Source: Rhabdophis nuchalis (lineage: Eukaryota; Chordata; Lepidosauria; Squamata; Natricidae). From it: a DNA stretch of 64,000 nt. The stretch lies in the NCBI GenBank assembly GCA_039707465.1, contig CM077648.1, positions 19,754,119-19,818,118 on the forward strand, given 5' to 3'. Position numbers and translations under genes: made by a program. This document shows, in pieces, positions 12,170 through 22,752 of this stretch (positions within the stretch are counted from its first letter, which is position 1; every line of letters starts with the position of its first letter). The notes below the pieces were generated by a model that was not told the DNA's origin, made no database searches, and saw only the letters and a list, made by a program, of their open reading frames with translations.

Positions 12170-12857
12170 GCTATATAATTTGGGGGGGACATGTGAAGAA
12201 GCAAAGAAGTAATGGACAAAAATAAAGATCTGGTTGGAAAAGATGATGAAACAACGTGTTTAAACCAGAATTATTTTTGTTGGGGATCTTGCCCGAAACT
12301 TATAACAAAGAAAATATTTATTTAATTATTCATGTAGAATTGTAGAATTCAGCTAGAATTGAATTTGCACAATATTGGAAAAGTGAAAAGATTCCTACTG
12401 AAGAGATGGTGATTAGATAAATATTGGAATGTGCAGAAATGAATAGACTAACACCAGCAATTAAGGAGAAGGAACAAACTGATTATTATAGGATATGCGA
12501 AGCATTTTACCAATGGTTAGAGAATAAAAAAGGAAATTGGAAATAAAGGAAGAAGATAAGAATAGAAAATACATTAAGATAGATATAAAAATAAAATGGC
12601 AACTGATAACATGATTATGATGATAATAATCATGTTCAATATAATTATTGTTTTTTTTATTAGAACATATGCTATGAAGGAAATGACGAGTTACACAAGG
12701 TATAGTTGTTCAATGTATATAATTTGTGGAAGGATGTTGCACAGGAATATTTGTACCCAGATGACATACTGCTTATGGAGAGATGAAATGTTTATATTTT
12801 TTAAAATAAAAAATAAATAAAATAAATATTTTTTTAAAAAAAAACTTTAAAAAAAAA
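12170..12857 (+). mobile_element. 5'-truncated L1 LINE (ORF2 C-terminus and 3' UTR) with perfect 15-bp TSD
   Basis: The conceptual + strand product around 12270-12540 reads LGILPETYNKENIYL, then FAQYWKSEKIPTEEM and a tail ending QWLENKKGNWK, which resembles the C-terminal region of L1 ORF2. Stops and a frame shift break it. It is followed by a 3' UTR and an A-rich end (12800-12857). The 15-bp word gaaatctaaaagcat flanks it exactly (12155-12169 and 12858-12872), the hallmark of target-primed reverse transcription. The 688-bp insert lacks everything 5' of the ORF2 tail. Confidence 0.85.
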
Positions 12858-12872
12858 GAAATCTAAAAGCAT

Positions 12873-13827
12873 ATTTTAGTGGTGGAATGCTTAGTGGTGT
12901 TAATTATCTCCCCCCACCCCAGTTTCCTAATTTAAAGATATAATTAAAAGACATAATTCCCTTGGTTTGTTTTTTTCTTTAAGAGAAACTGACTGATACT
13001 TACTATGAAAGTCCATGAGAATTGTACTAAAGCATCTTTTGCCATTTCTGTTCTTTGACTTTTTCTTAGCCAACTGTCTTAAGACATTTGTTGCCCACAG
13101 CAATGGTGAGAATTGGTTGAAAAACACACTTTTTTGGGGGGGGAGGGTAGACAATTGGACCTAAGTCTACCGTGACACAGCTTTAAACTTTATTAAGTCT
13201 GTCTTGGACTCTTCTTTCCTCTCCCAAGTTAAATGGAAGAAGGCTTTGGCAGTCGCCCTGCTGTGAGCTTGATTGATGCAGAAAACATCTGAGGGACTTT
13301 TGTTTCCCTGCTTGTTCTTCATGAGTGCATAATGTGTGAATACTCAAATAAGGTCAGCCCTTATCCCATGTAATCTAGGCCTGAAAGCAGATCAAGAGTG
13401 ACAGTCATACCCCATAAGTGAGAACACAAATCATCCTTTGCGGGCTTTGGAAAAGTTGTGAGGTGTTTTTCCTCCCCCTCTCCCCCTCTTTCTCCTTCCA
13501 TCTTGGAGACGGGTGGGAGGGGAATGACCCAACTTTTGTCTGAAAAGAAAGAGAATACATGTTTGGAATGCAATACTGTTCATTCAAGGCAGATCTGGTG
13601 GGACGGGAGGAAGGACTATTTTTTTTTTTTTTGGTAACGAAGTACTAGTCTTTTCACTGGAAGGTTCAAGGAACGGTTTTGGGTTGTTCCTGGCTAGCGA
13701 CATGGAATACTGCAAATTGGGAACGGAGTGGGGGAAATTCTTTCCCCAGTTGAAGGTGGGGAAAGAAAGGTCTATTGCATTTTCTTTCAGAATAATTGAA
13801 AATAAAACAACAATCTTGGGTGGGTTT
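12873..13827. other. Unique DNA, purine/pyrimidine tracts
   Basis: No gene recognised. G-rich and T-rich runs at 13130-13145 and 13618-13633. Confidence 0.4.
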
Positions 13828-14118
13828 TTATTTATTTTATTTATTTATTTATTATTCATATTTGTAACCCGCACCCATCTCACCACAAAGGGACTCGGGG
13901 CGGCGAACAGAAATTTAAAATAAATATACATATATACAAAATATTAACAAACAACAACTAAATTAAACCAAAACCCTGCGTAAAATAAATTTAAAACCCA
14001 TAAATTAAAAACCTTGATCTGCTACAAGTCAGTACGGTGTGGAGTAGTTCAAGCCAGGCCGGCCAGATGAAAGTAGTGTGTTTTTAAGTGCTGGCGGAAC
14101 AGGCGGAGGTCCTTATTG
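13828..14118 (-). mobile_element. CR1 LINE 3' end
   Basis: On the minus strand this is the last coding portion and 3' UTR of CR1: agggactcggggcggcg and ggcggaacaggcggaggtcc match the copies at 20769, 38109 and 45566. The 3' terminus is a tttatttattta-type tandem tail at 13828-13860. Heavily 5'-truncated. Confidence 0.75.
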
Positions 14119-14454
14119 TTGTTTTGGTGAACCAATCAACAGATTGCTAAGTTTTTGAATATTGGCGTTTTGTGATCCTATGTAATGAATCTTGGGTAGG
14201 GGGGGTAATTATTTCCATAGGACCTGGCCTGATTTTGAAGCAACCCCAGGCATGGATAAAGACAGTAAAACTATCCTGATACCCACCCCACCCCCACCAT
14301 TGATATGTAAAATAGAGTCAGTCAGCTCTTTTTATGTCCTCTTTTAGGACAGGGTGATTTGGTCATTGATTGAGACAAAGTGATTTAAATTTGAATTGGG
14401 CAAATATTTCTATTTGGAGAAGGCGAAGTTTGAATGCAATTTGTAGCTGGCTTT

Positions 14455-14935
14455 ATCATCATCATCATCATCATTAGTATGAGTATGATTATGGTTCATT
14501 GCAAAGTCGGCCAAACCTTTAGACTGGATTTGGCATTTTTGTCCACCTATCAAGCCCTTCCCAAGGACCTGGTATAGGTAGATGTGCTAAAGGTATTGTT
14601 TCAGGATGTAAGCTGTTCTGAGTAAAAACTACCTTTTGTAATTGACCAGTGGTAATTTTGTGGATACTGCTGGTGTTCAAATGGTGTTTCTGATGTGTCA
14701 GGATTGCATCTAAGGTGCCTATTACGATTGGTACCACCTTTGCTTGCCTTTGCTACAGTTGTTCTAGTTCTATTTTTAGGTCTTTGTATTTTGTTATCTT
14801 CTCCAGCTCTTTCTCTTCTCTTCTGCTGTCTCCAGGCACTGCTACATCCACTATCCAGATGTTTTTGTCTTTCTTATTGACAACTGTTAAGTCTGGGGTG
14901 TTATGTGGCAGGTGCCTGTTTCATCATCATCATCA

Positions 14936-14968
<33 letters not shown>
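14455..14968 (-). mobile_element. R4/Dong-like LINE, C-terminal restriction-like endonuclease fragment
   Basis: Minus-strand translation of about 14900-14700 gives NTPDLTVVNKKDKN, then IWIVDVAVPGDSRREEKE, then KVVPIVIGTLDAI. This is the PD...(D/E)xK-like region found downstream of the reverse transcriptase in R2/R4-type LINEs: PD, then D in VDVAVPGD. One in-frame TAG lies after the IELEQL segment, so the copy is dead. (TCA)n tracts mark both ends (14455-14475 and 14921-14938), the second continuing into an (ATT)n microsatellite to 14968. A second copy lies at 61878-62130. R4/Dong is my best family assignment, not certain. Confidence 0.65.
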
Positions 14969-14970
<2 letters not shown>

Positions 14971-15197
14971 ATTTATTCATTAAACGTGAAATTTATCATC
15001 ATCATCATCATCATCCATTGTACAGGCAGTATCCGATATTAGATATAGACAGGTAGTGTATTTGGCATTTTTGTTATTATCAAATTTATGTGCCATCCTT
15101 CTCAAGGCTTAAGGTTTGTATTACATTACGCCATGGTTTGTTGAGATATACTTTAAAGAAAATGTCACATCTTAAGTCAAACCAAAGAAACCATATG

Positions 15198-15527
15198 TAA
15201 AAGTAAAAGTTCCACTCGCATATATGTGCTAGTCATTCCTGACTCTAGGGGGCAGTGTTCATGTCCGTTTCAAAGCCAAAGAGCCAGCACTGCCTCAAGA
15301 AATCTCGGTGGTCATGTCGCCGGCATGACTAAACACCAAAGGTGCACGGAACACTTACCAAATAGGTGGTTCCTATTTTGCTACTTGCATTTTTTCATGC
15401 TTTTGAACTGCTAAGTTGTCAGAAGCTGGGACAAGTAACGGGAGCTCACTCAGTTACGCAGGGATTTGAACCACCAAACTTTCTGATCAACAAGCTCAGC
15501 ATCTTAGCCACTGAGCCATCACGTCTC
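15198..15527 (-). mobile_element. Sauria-type SINE, near full length
   Basis: Complement of a tRNA-derived SINE. Tail aaagtaaaagttccactcgc at the left, body words atatgtgctagtcattcctga and gagccagcactgcct, and the tRNA-like head at the right (ggatttgaaccacc, caacaagctcagcatcttag, ccactgagcca). The tail resembles the Bov-B LINE 3' end, the usual mobilising partner of Sauria SINEs. Confidence 0.8.
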
Positions 15528-15643
15528 TTACAGAAACCATATTAAGACCATAGCAGATAAACTCTGTGGGTGGCTGTTTGAATTTTTAAAAAATTAATGG
15601 CTAGCCATTTGACAACCACTATCTACCCAGGCTAGTAGATATA

Positions 15644-15990
15644 TACAGGTAGTCCTCAATTTATGACCACAGTTGACTACCAAATTTATGTTGCAACTTT
15701 ACAACTTTTCTTGGCACATTCGTTAAGTGAATCACTGCAGTTTGTTAAATTAGTAACACCGTTGTTAAGTGAATCTGTTTTCGCCATTGACTTTGCTTGT
15801 CAGAAGGTCACAAAATCGGATCACATGACCCCAGGCAGTACAACTGTCATAAATGTGAGATGGTTACCAAACATTCGAATGAAAATCATGTGACCATGGA
15901 TATGTTGCAACAGTCATAAGTGTGGGAAATGGTCAAAAATCATTTTTTTCAGTGCCATTGTAATTTTGAACCGTTACTAAGTGAACTCTG
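15644..15990 (+). mobile_element. Tc/mariner-like MITE
   Basis: One of the better-preserved copies of the tacaggtagtcctcaa family. It contains gtgaatctgttttcgccattg, gactttgcttgtcagaaggtc, atcacatgaccccaggcag and catgtgaccatggatatgttgcaac. The right terminus has decayed near aaccgttactaagtgaac. Confidence 0.7.
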
Positions 15991-16794
15991 AAAATATTCC
16001 CTGTACAGGAATATTTTATACATGCTAATGTCTAATCATTTTCTTTCCTATTTTACTGGTCCTTCAGGAACAAAAACCAGCATATTTACCCTTCCCTTAT
16101 ATTTCCAATAAAAATAATCCTGTGGTGGAAGCTGGGCTGACAGTGATTGGCCTGGTGTCAGGCCAATCCAATGAGATTCTGTAACTCAAAGTGGGTTAGA
16201 AAATGGGTGCTCCCATTTTAATTTAAACATAACCCTGTACCACTGTCTCTCTCTGTGTAACCAACGAAACTGTTGTGTGAGTATGTGAAACAAATTAACA
16301 TTTAAAAAAAACCTACAGAACCAATTATTAACCTGTACAGAATTTTTATGATTTACTGGTTTCCGTATCAGTGAGAGAACAGTAATATTCAGCTCTTGGC
16401 TTATGTCATTTTTAATGCTATCAGAGACCTTTCCAATACAAGAAAATACGCTATAGGGTAATTAGAAATAGGAAGATAGAATTACACCACTGATAGAATT
16501 AAAAAGCACGGACACAAAGTTGATTTTTCATTTATATATACTTTTAAAGACTTTTATTGATGAAATCCTCCTTACAGAATTTAATATTTGTCCTAACAAT
16601 ATGTAATTGAATAATGTAATATAGATTATATTATATGAAAAAAAAATCTAAAAACCAAGAAGTCATCTTATCCTGGCATAATTAGAATAGCTTCACATAT
16701 TATTTACTTTGAATTGTGCTGCTGTTATTATAGAGGGCCTAAGGTGTTTATTTAGATGAAGTCTGACTTCTTAATTGTCTCAGGACTATGCAAA

Positions 16795-17066
16795 CAAAAA
16801 TAAAATGAAATAAAATTGGATCCTCCCAATAGAATTCCTTAAGCTTCTTACAGTTCAGCCAACTTGTTTACCCCTGCCAAGGAGCCAAGTTATTTTATTG
16901 GTATTGTGTCAGAACCATCTGTATATATTATTTCGGATAAAGGGTGGAGTTATATGTAATGTTGTTAGGATAATTTTTATTAGACCCATCTTCTTCAGTA
17001 GCATTGCTATCATTTTTCAAGTTTTTAAATATCCCTTAAATACGAAACTTGTAACCATAAGAGATG
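16795..17066. repeat. Second copy of unclassified segment B
   Basis: Direct repeat of 11262-11522, sharing gaaataaaattgga, aagcttcttacagttcagcc, gccaaggagccaag, cagaaccatctgtatatatt, catcttcttcagtagc and taaccataagagatg. Similarity starts at an AAATGAAATAAAA stretch in both and stops exactly after taaccataagagatg, where the first copy enters segment A'. Confidence 0.75.
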
Positions 17067-17749
17067 TTGCTTCCTTAAATCAGATTTCCTTCAAATATCG
17101 TGCCTTAATCTTTAGGTGAAGTTAAGTTGAAATGTAGGAATAAATTCATCTTATGCTTTTATCCATATGGATGTCTTATCCCTTTCCTTTTTTTTTTCTT
17201 TTTCAAAAAAAGTATGTCAGTAGTTGATAAAAACCACCTTTTTGCAAACTTTATACAATGAGGAGCATTTTTGAAAAAAAAAATAGAAGTGGTTTTGAAA
17301 CAGAGCAGACACACATTCAAGGTACATTAAGAACGGTAATAGAATCACTTTTGTGACATGAAAAATGTTGTAAGATAGGACACAGATTTGTGGAAGGTGA
17401 TTGAGAAAACAGTTTTCTAGTATCTCCAGATAAAATCACACCTCTTCAAAAACAAAAAGGATTAACATGAGGAATTGTATGTATGCAATGTATCACTTTT
17501 CCTAGCTTGTTCCAAATTTTTAATTTAAAATTTGCATGACCTTGATAGAAATCAAGTACATGCAGCCTTTCCAGAAAGCTATTATTGTGTGAATTTTCCT
17601 TAGCATTTTTAGATTACATGAGTCCTGATCATATGAACTGAGCCTTAAATGAATGAATAAATGTAACAGTTTGTTATTATTTAACAATGTTTGCAGAACT
17701 CTGTTCCTAGTTTTCTTTAAAATCATATCGTATTCAGTATGATTGGCAT
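17067..17749. other. Unique AT-rich DNA
   Basis: No gene or recognised repeat. Confidence 0.35.
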
Positions 17750-18112
17750 ATGAATAGAATGGAATGGAATAGGATAGAATAACAGAGTTGGAAGGGACCT
17801 TGGAGATCTTCTAGTCCAACCCCTGCTCAGGCAGGAAACCCTATCTCATTTCAGGCAAATGGTTGTCCAATATCTTCTTAAAAACTTTCCATGTTGGAGA
17901 ATTCACAACTTCTGGACCCAAGTTGTTCCGCTGGTTAATTGTTCTAATTGTCAGGAAATTTCTCCTTAGTTCTAGATTGCTTCTCTTCTTGATTAGTTTC
18001 CATTCGTTGCTTTGGTCCTCTCCTCAGATGCTCTGGAGAATAGCTTTACTTCCTATTCTTTGTGTCAACCCTTGAGAAACTGGAACACTGCTATCATGTC
18101 ACCCCTAGTGAC
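17750..18112 (-). mobile_element. CR1 LINE 3' end (second CR1 subfamily)
   Basis: On + it reads agttggaagggaccttggag, ccaacccctgctcaggcagg and caggaaatttctcctta, the complement of a CR1 C-terminus and 3' UTR. The 3' end is a short tagaatggaat-type tandem tail at 17750-17790. Same subfamily as 55508-56560. No intact frame. Confidence 0.8.
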
Positions 18113-18436
18113 ATACTTAAGATTTGAACCAGAAGAATCTACTTTTTCTTTCACAGGTTTGATTCCTATATCATAATGCAGGGTTGGTTGGTTTTTTAAA
18201 CCAAATTTATACGATTTAATTTTTTATGTCCTAAATTCTCAGTATGTACCATAGCATACAATCTAAGTATTAAGATAGTATTCTATAACTGTGAACAGAT
18301 ATGACATATATAATTCACTGGGTTCTTTCTGCAATATGGAATTTTCCTGATATTGCAGATATTGCAATATAACACTGAAGTTATATTGGCAGAAGTCTAG
18401 TTTAGGATAAAATGTACAAATAAGATAAATGTTTCC

Positions 18437-18996
18437 TCTGTCTAGTCATGTCCAACTCTAGGGCTGGTGCTAATCTCCATTCCTTAGCTGATGGAGCCAG
18501 CATTGTCCAAAGACATTTCCGTGGCCACCATGGCCAGCATGACTATAAGCCAAAGGTACACAGAACCCTGTTACTTTCCCATCAAAGTGGTACCTATTTA
18601 TCTACTTACAGTAGAACTTGTGGTTACGAATGCTTCCAACCAAAAAATTCACAACATTTTTTAATCTGGTCATGAACACATACTTGGGGGCTGATCAAAT
18701 ACGGTCGGGGCTGATTTCCCCTTCTGCGCCATTTTTTATGTAAGCGACAACCAACAAGTGACCTTGTGTAGCCACTGCATTAATTTTGATTAGGTTTGGG
18801 TTACGACCATATCGGGTTGTGACCAAAGTTATGGAACGAATTATGGTTGTGACCAGAGGTTCTACTGTACTAGGTAGCTAGGAGCTGGGACAAGTAATGG
18901 GAGCTCATCCTGTTGTTTAGCGCTCGGGTCTCAAATCCGGGCTGTTAGCTTTCCAATTGACAAGCTTAACGTCTTTAACTGCTAACTGTGCCCCCT
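18437..18996 (-). mobile_element. tRNA-derived SINE interrupted by a MITE
   Basis: Left part (18437-18606): agtcatgtccaactctaggg, ggccaccatggccagcatga, tggtacctatttatctactt. Right part (18870-18996): aggagctgggacaagtaatg, gctcgggtctcaaatccggg and a tRNA-like head. It differs from the 15198 copy in sequence and is probably a related subfamily. The gap is filled by the MITE at 18607-18869. Confidence 0.7.
18607..18869. mobile_element. Tc/mariner-style MITE nested in a SINE
   Basis: Termini tacagtagaacttgtggtta and gaccagaggttctactgta are imperfect inverted repeats with TA at both edges. It splits a SINE, so it is the younger insertion. Internally it has short inverted motifs (aacgaattatggttgtgacc against ggttacgaatgcttcc). 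Noncoding. Confidence 0.72.
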
Positions 18997-19186
18997 AGTG
19001 TAGTATGAAATGTAGTATGATCAGAACAACTTCAGTGCTTTTAAATTTAAGTGGATGTAAAAAAAGCTTTTAAACCAGTTTAAAAGCTTTTTAAACGCTG
19101 GACAGAACTTCCTCAAAGTAAGAATCTTTCTTTTACAGCAAACTTGAAAAAGATCTGTTGTTTTTTCCAAAATTGAACAGAAGGAT

Positions 19187-19558
19187 ATACAGGCAGTCTT
19201 CAGTTCAAATCATTCTATTAGTAACCATTTAAAATTAGAATAGTATGGGGAAAAGTGACTTATGGACGATTCTCACTCATTGCAGCACCCATGGTCATGT
19301 GATCAAAACTTGCTTGGGCACCAACATGTATTAATGAAGGTTTGAGAATCCTGGGTCATGTGATTGCTATTTGCCATCCTCCCAGTCAACAAGCAAAATC
19401 AGTGGGGGAAAGTGAACCCACTTAGCAACTATAGAGTTACATAACAACCATGGCAAAATAAAAACCTTGTAAAATTGAGCACAACTCACTTAAGAATTGC
19501 CTTGCTTAGCAATTGCAATTCTAGTCCCAGTTATGTCATAAGTCAAGGACTATCTGTA
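19187..19558 (-). mobile_element. Tc/mariner-like MITE
   Basis: Bounded by tacaggcagtcttcagttc and ataagtcaaggactatctgta. The internal catggtcatgtgatcaaaa and gggtcatgtgattgc show minus orientation relative to 15644. Confidence 0.68.
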
Positions 19559-20312
19559 CTTTTAAATTATATTTAAAAAGTTGATAGATGTCAAATCTGC
19601 AGAATGGGGGGGGGGTTTGGTGAGAGAATAGTGAAACATGAATTCTTTTATAAGATTGAACTGAAGTTTGGAACAAGTATGGACCACCTTAACTACTGTA
19701 GAGACTATGTGCTAAATTCCAAGTTATTTTTTTGATGTTTCATTTTTTTTTTACAAGCAGTAAAATAGTAAGGCCTTTTTTCTTGTAATCCTTAACTGAA
19801 GCAGTACATGCCTCTGGCAAATAGAAATAGAGGAGAAAGTTTAAATTTTAACATAGTTCAGCAGAACTAAACTAATTTACCCCAAAGGTTTCAAGAGGCA
19901 ATTGGATATTTTGGTTTTTCTTTGAAGACTTTTTGCTTCTCATCCATTCTTCAAAGCTGAAGAAGAACCATGACCTGGATGACTGAGAATCTCCATAGAC
20001 ACAACACTAATTACAATCACTAAACCAATGGACCTAGATGAAAAATATGATTTGATTTATTTATTAGTTTTATAACTCTTTTCTACAAGAACTCAAAGTT
20101 GACTAATAGGGGGACTTCTTTCTTGTTATCCTCATGGCAGCCACCCTGTACATGGACATGTCTGCAGGGGTGTGTGTGTCACTGGAGTCTGAGGGAGGGC
20201 AAGTGACAAAAACAGCAACGGTGCAATGCCACCTATACAAAAAGGTATGAGCTTTTATTGGGATGGACCTGGAATTTCGGTCATTGGGAGAAAAGCATTT
20301 GATCCTATAGGT
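19559..20312. other. Unique DNA with one short retroelement-like tail
   Basis: At about 19889-20010 the words caagaggcaattgga, tgaagactttttgcttctcatcc and gctgaagaagaa resemble a widespread vertebrate retroelement 3' end (possibly Penelope-like). The remainder shows nothing recognisable. Confidence 0.35.
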
Positions 20313-20742
20313 CAGGGGGATCAAACTCAATTTCATTGAAAGCCTCATCAGGGTTGTGTTTGCCCTTGGGCCAGGGTGGGCATGGTCAGCTTGATGTCAT
20401 TTGTGTCAGGGTGCCTGTGGTGGCCTGAGTGCTCAGCCAGTGAAAACGGGGTCCCGAGCTCTGTTTTCAGTTGTGACGGCCTCCTGCAACTTTCTGACAG
20501 CTAAAACGGACCTTGGAAGGGCTGTGTGTGGCCCTCCAAAGCTCCATTTTCGCTGGCAGAGGCACTGAAGACCAGTCCTTCGCTGTACCCAGGGCGGCCC
20601 TGTGAGCCATATCTAAGCAACCCACAGGTCAAATCCAGGCCTCAGGCCTTGAGTTTGACCAGTCATTTGCTGTTCTCAGTGCGGCCCCCACGGACCACAT
20701 CTGGGTGGATCTAGGCCCTGGGCCTTGAGTTTGATACCTCTG
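20313..20742 (+). mobile_element. Non-autonomous hAT element (caggggtgtcaaac family)
   Basis: Starts cagggggatcaaactcaattt and ends ggccttgagtttgatacctctg. Related to 51618-51974, where the TSD is perfect; here no duplication is visible. The middle is built of near-repeats of an 'aaaacggagctctgttttc'-like motif. Confidence 0.7.
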
Positions 20743-20768
20743 CTGTGTCAAATATTGTAGATGTAGAT

Positions 20769-21776
20769 ATTTATTTATTTATTTTTATTTATTTTATTAC
20801 ATTTATATCCCGCCCTTCTCCGCAGAGGACCCAGGGCGGCGCACAGGAAATTTAAAAGATATACAAAATAGAAAATAAATAAATAATTTAAAATATATAT
20901 TAAATAATCCCAATCCTATGCTAAAACCAATGATTAAAAACCCAATTTACAACTTTTCTAAAAGTCCCCATGGGAGGTTAGGCTAGGCCGGCTTGATGAA
21001 AAAAGTATGTCTTTAGACATTGGCGGAAGAGGCGGAGGTCGGTGATGGTCCGGAGTTCAGGGGGTAGGTCATTCCAAAGGGCTGGGCCCACCACAGAGAA
21101 GGCTCTTCCCCTGGGTGTCGCCAGTCAGCATTGTCCGGCCGACGGCACCCTGAGAAGGCCCTCTCTGTGGGAGCGTATCGGTCTAAGGGATGTATGGGGC
21201 AGGAGACAGTCTCGCATATAACTAGGCCCCGAGCCATGAAGCGCTTTAAAGATGGTCGTCAGAACCTTGAAGCGCACCCGAAAGACCACAGGAAGCCAAT
21301 GCAGCTCGCGCAGGATTGGTGTTATATGGGAGCTTCTGGCGGCTCCCGTAATTACCCGTGTGGCTGCGTTTTGGACTAGCTGTAGCTTTCGAGTGCACCT
21401 CAAGGGAAGCCCCATGTAGAGAGCATTACAGTAGTTGTGACGGGACGTCACGAGAGCTTGAGTGACTGTGCGAAGGGCAGCCCGGTCCAGTAAGGGGCGC
21501 AATTGGCGCCTCAGGCGTACCTGATGAAACGCCCCCCTGGCCACGGCCGCCACATGGTCCTCCAAGGACAGCCGGGAATCCAGGAGGACACCCAAATTGC
21601 GCGCCCTCTCCACGGGGGCCAATGTTTCGCCCCCAATGGCCAGAGTTGGAGTAATCTGGCTGAACCGGGGTGCCGGAAACCACAGCCACTCAGTCTTGGC
21701 AGGGTTGAGCTTGAGTTTGTTACCACCCATCCAGATCCGTACGGCTTCCAAACACCGGGACAGCACTTCGGCGGCA
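20769..21776 (-). mobile_element. CR1 LINE, 5'-truncated
   Basis: The 3' tail is the tttatttattta tract at 20769-20800, followed by the 3' UTR (cccgcccttctccgcagagg) and the coding end. It runs to about 21776, where similarity to the 38-39 kb copy stops abruptly. The dead frame is listed separately. Confidence 0.88.
21125..21766 (-). pseudogene. CR1 ORF2 C-terminal fragment with a premature stop
   Basis: 213 codons covering the thumb and C-terminal part of the CR1 reverse transcriptase, after the YADD motif: [67 protein letters not shown]. It ends GQC-stop where the 26.6 kb copy reads [17 protein letters not shown] has become TGA, a CpG-type transition. The downstream sequence still encodes the remaining C-terminus. 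Not expected to be functional. Confidence 0.88.
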
Positions 21777-22556
21777 ACAAACCTTATGATATAAGCTTTG
21801 TTGGACTGAACAAGAAAGGGAGACTGGCCTCTTGAATCTGGGTGTTTCCATCCTATCCAATACTTTTAACTACGGATCCCTTTACCGAAGGATAAACTCC
21901 CACTGATAGAATGGAATTTGCTTCTAAGTAAACATGTACAGGGTTTTGTGATGCGACTGGGTTGCTTACATAGGAGGGAACAGCCTGTTGACCCCAGGGG
22001 GCTTCTAGCTGGCCTAGAGACTTATAAAAAATGGTGTTAAGTAAGATGTGATTTATTTATCATCGTTCCTTGGGGTGGGGGAGGGGGGGCTGTCAGAAAA
22101 GGGCAATTGCCAAATACATTCTGTGAAACAATTAAAAAAAAATACAGTTACATTTGTGGAGGCAGATAAAATAGACTTATTTATGTTTATGGCTAATCCC
22201 TGGCAGAATTCTATATCTTGTTAGAAACTGTATGTTAGAGATTTGAAGCCGCATGGCTTTGTTTTGTGAACATGTGTGTGAAATTGACAAGGGAGCTGAG
22301 ATTCTTTCTCATTCGGTCTTAGTTTCTCTCCCCCCCTTCCCCCCCTCCCCTTTCTCTCCTGATTTGCTGCGACTTCTAAGTTTACATGAATTCCCTGTGT
22401 GGGCAGAAATCAGTCCATGCTCCTGTCTCAGGAATCCAGTCCTGCTTGGAGTCCTGCTGCCCTTTTGTTGTCCTTCCTGCAAGGGTGATCAGTTGAGGAC
22501 TATGTGGTGACAGAACCAGTTTGTAACAGGCTTGTCTTTCAACTTCTCTTCTTTAG
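21777..22556. other. Region upstream of the signal-peptide exon
   Basis: No TATA box is evident close to 22557. Pyrimidine-rich runs at 22325-22360 and 22530-22554 precede it, the second ending in an AG. This may be proximal promoter or the end of an upstream intron; the sequence does not decide. Confidence 0.35.
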
Positions 22557-22752
22557 GCTCTGCTGGCACAACTCATCTGAACTGCGGAGAGGCGGGAGCA
22601 GTGCGAGAGCTCTCTGCGAACTAAGCGAGGGAGAAATAGAAGAGAACTACGAGCTGCTGCCGCTACTGCTTCTGCTGCAATGAACTGGCTGGATGAACCG
22701 AATTGGCAACTTCACATTTCCTTCCTCGTGCTGCTCTCCATTCACACCAAGG
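22557..22752 (+). CDS. Signal-peptide exon of an unrecognised secreted or membrane protein (partial gene; coding part 22680-22752)
   Basis: This is the only host-gene exon I can support. Seen: a GC-richer, CpG-containing leader with no upstream ATG, then ATG at 22680 (G at -3, A at +4). The 24 complete codons begin MNWLDEPNWQ and continue into a hydrophobic core HISFLVLLSI followed by a short polar stretch, as in a secretory signal peptide. The reading frame runs into AAGG|GTAAGA, a near-consensus splice donor, so the exon ends at 22752 in phase 1. A pyrimidine-rich stretch ending in AG at 22555-22556 could be an acceptor, making this exon 2; otherwise the transcription start lies near 22560. 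The start is chosen because it is the first ATG in the leader and the frame ends exactly at a donor. Signal-peptide exons ending in phase 1 before very long introns are common in genes for receptors, adhesion proteins and secreted factors; that class is inference. No further exon is recognised downstream to 64000. Confidence 0.72.
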
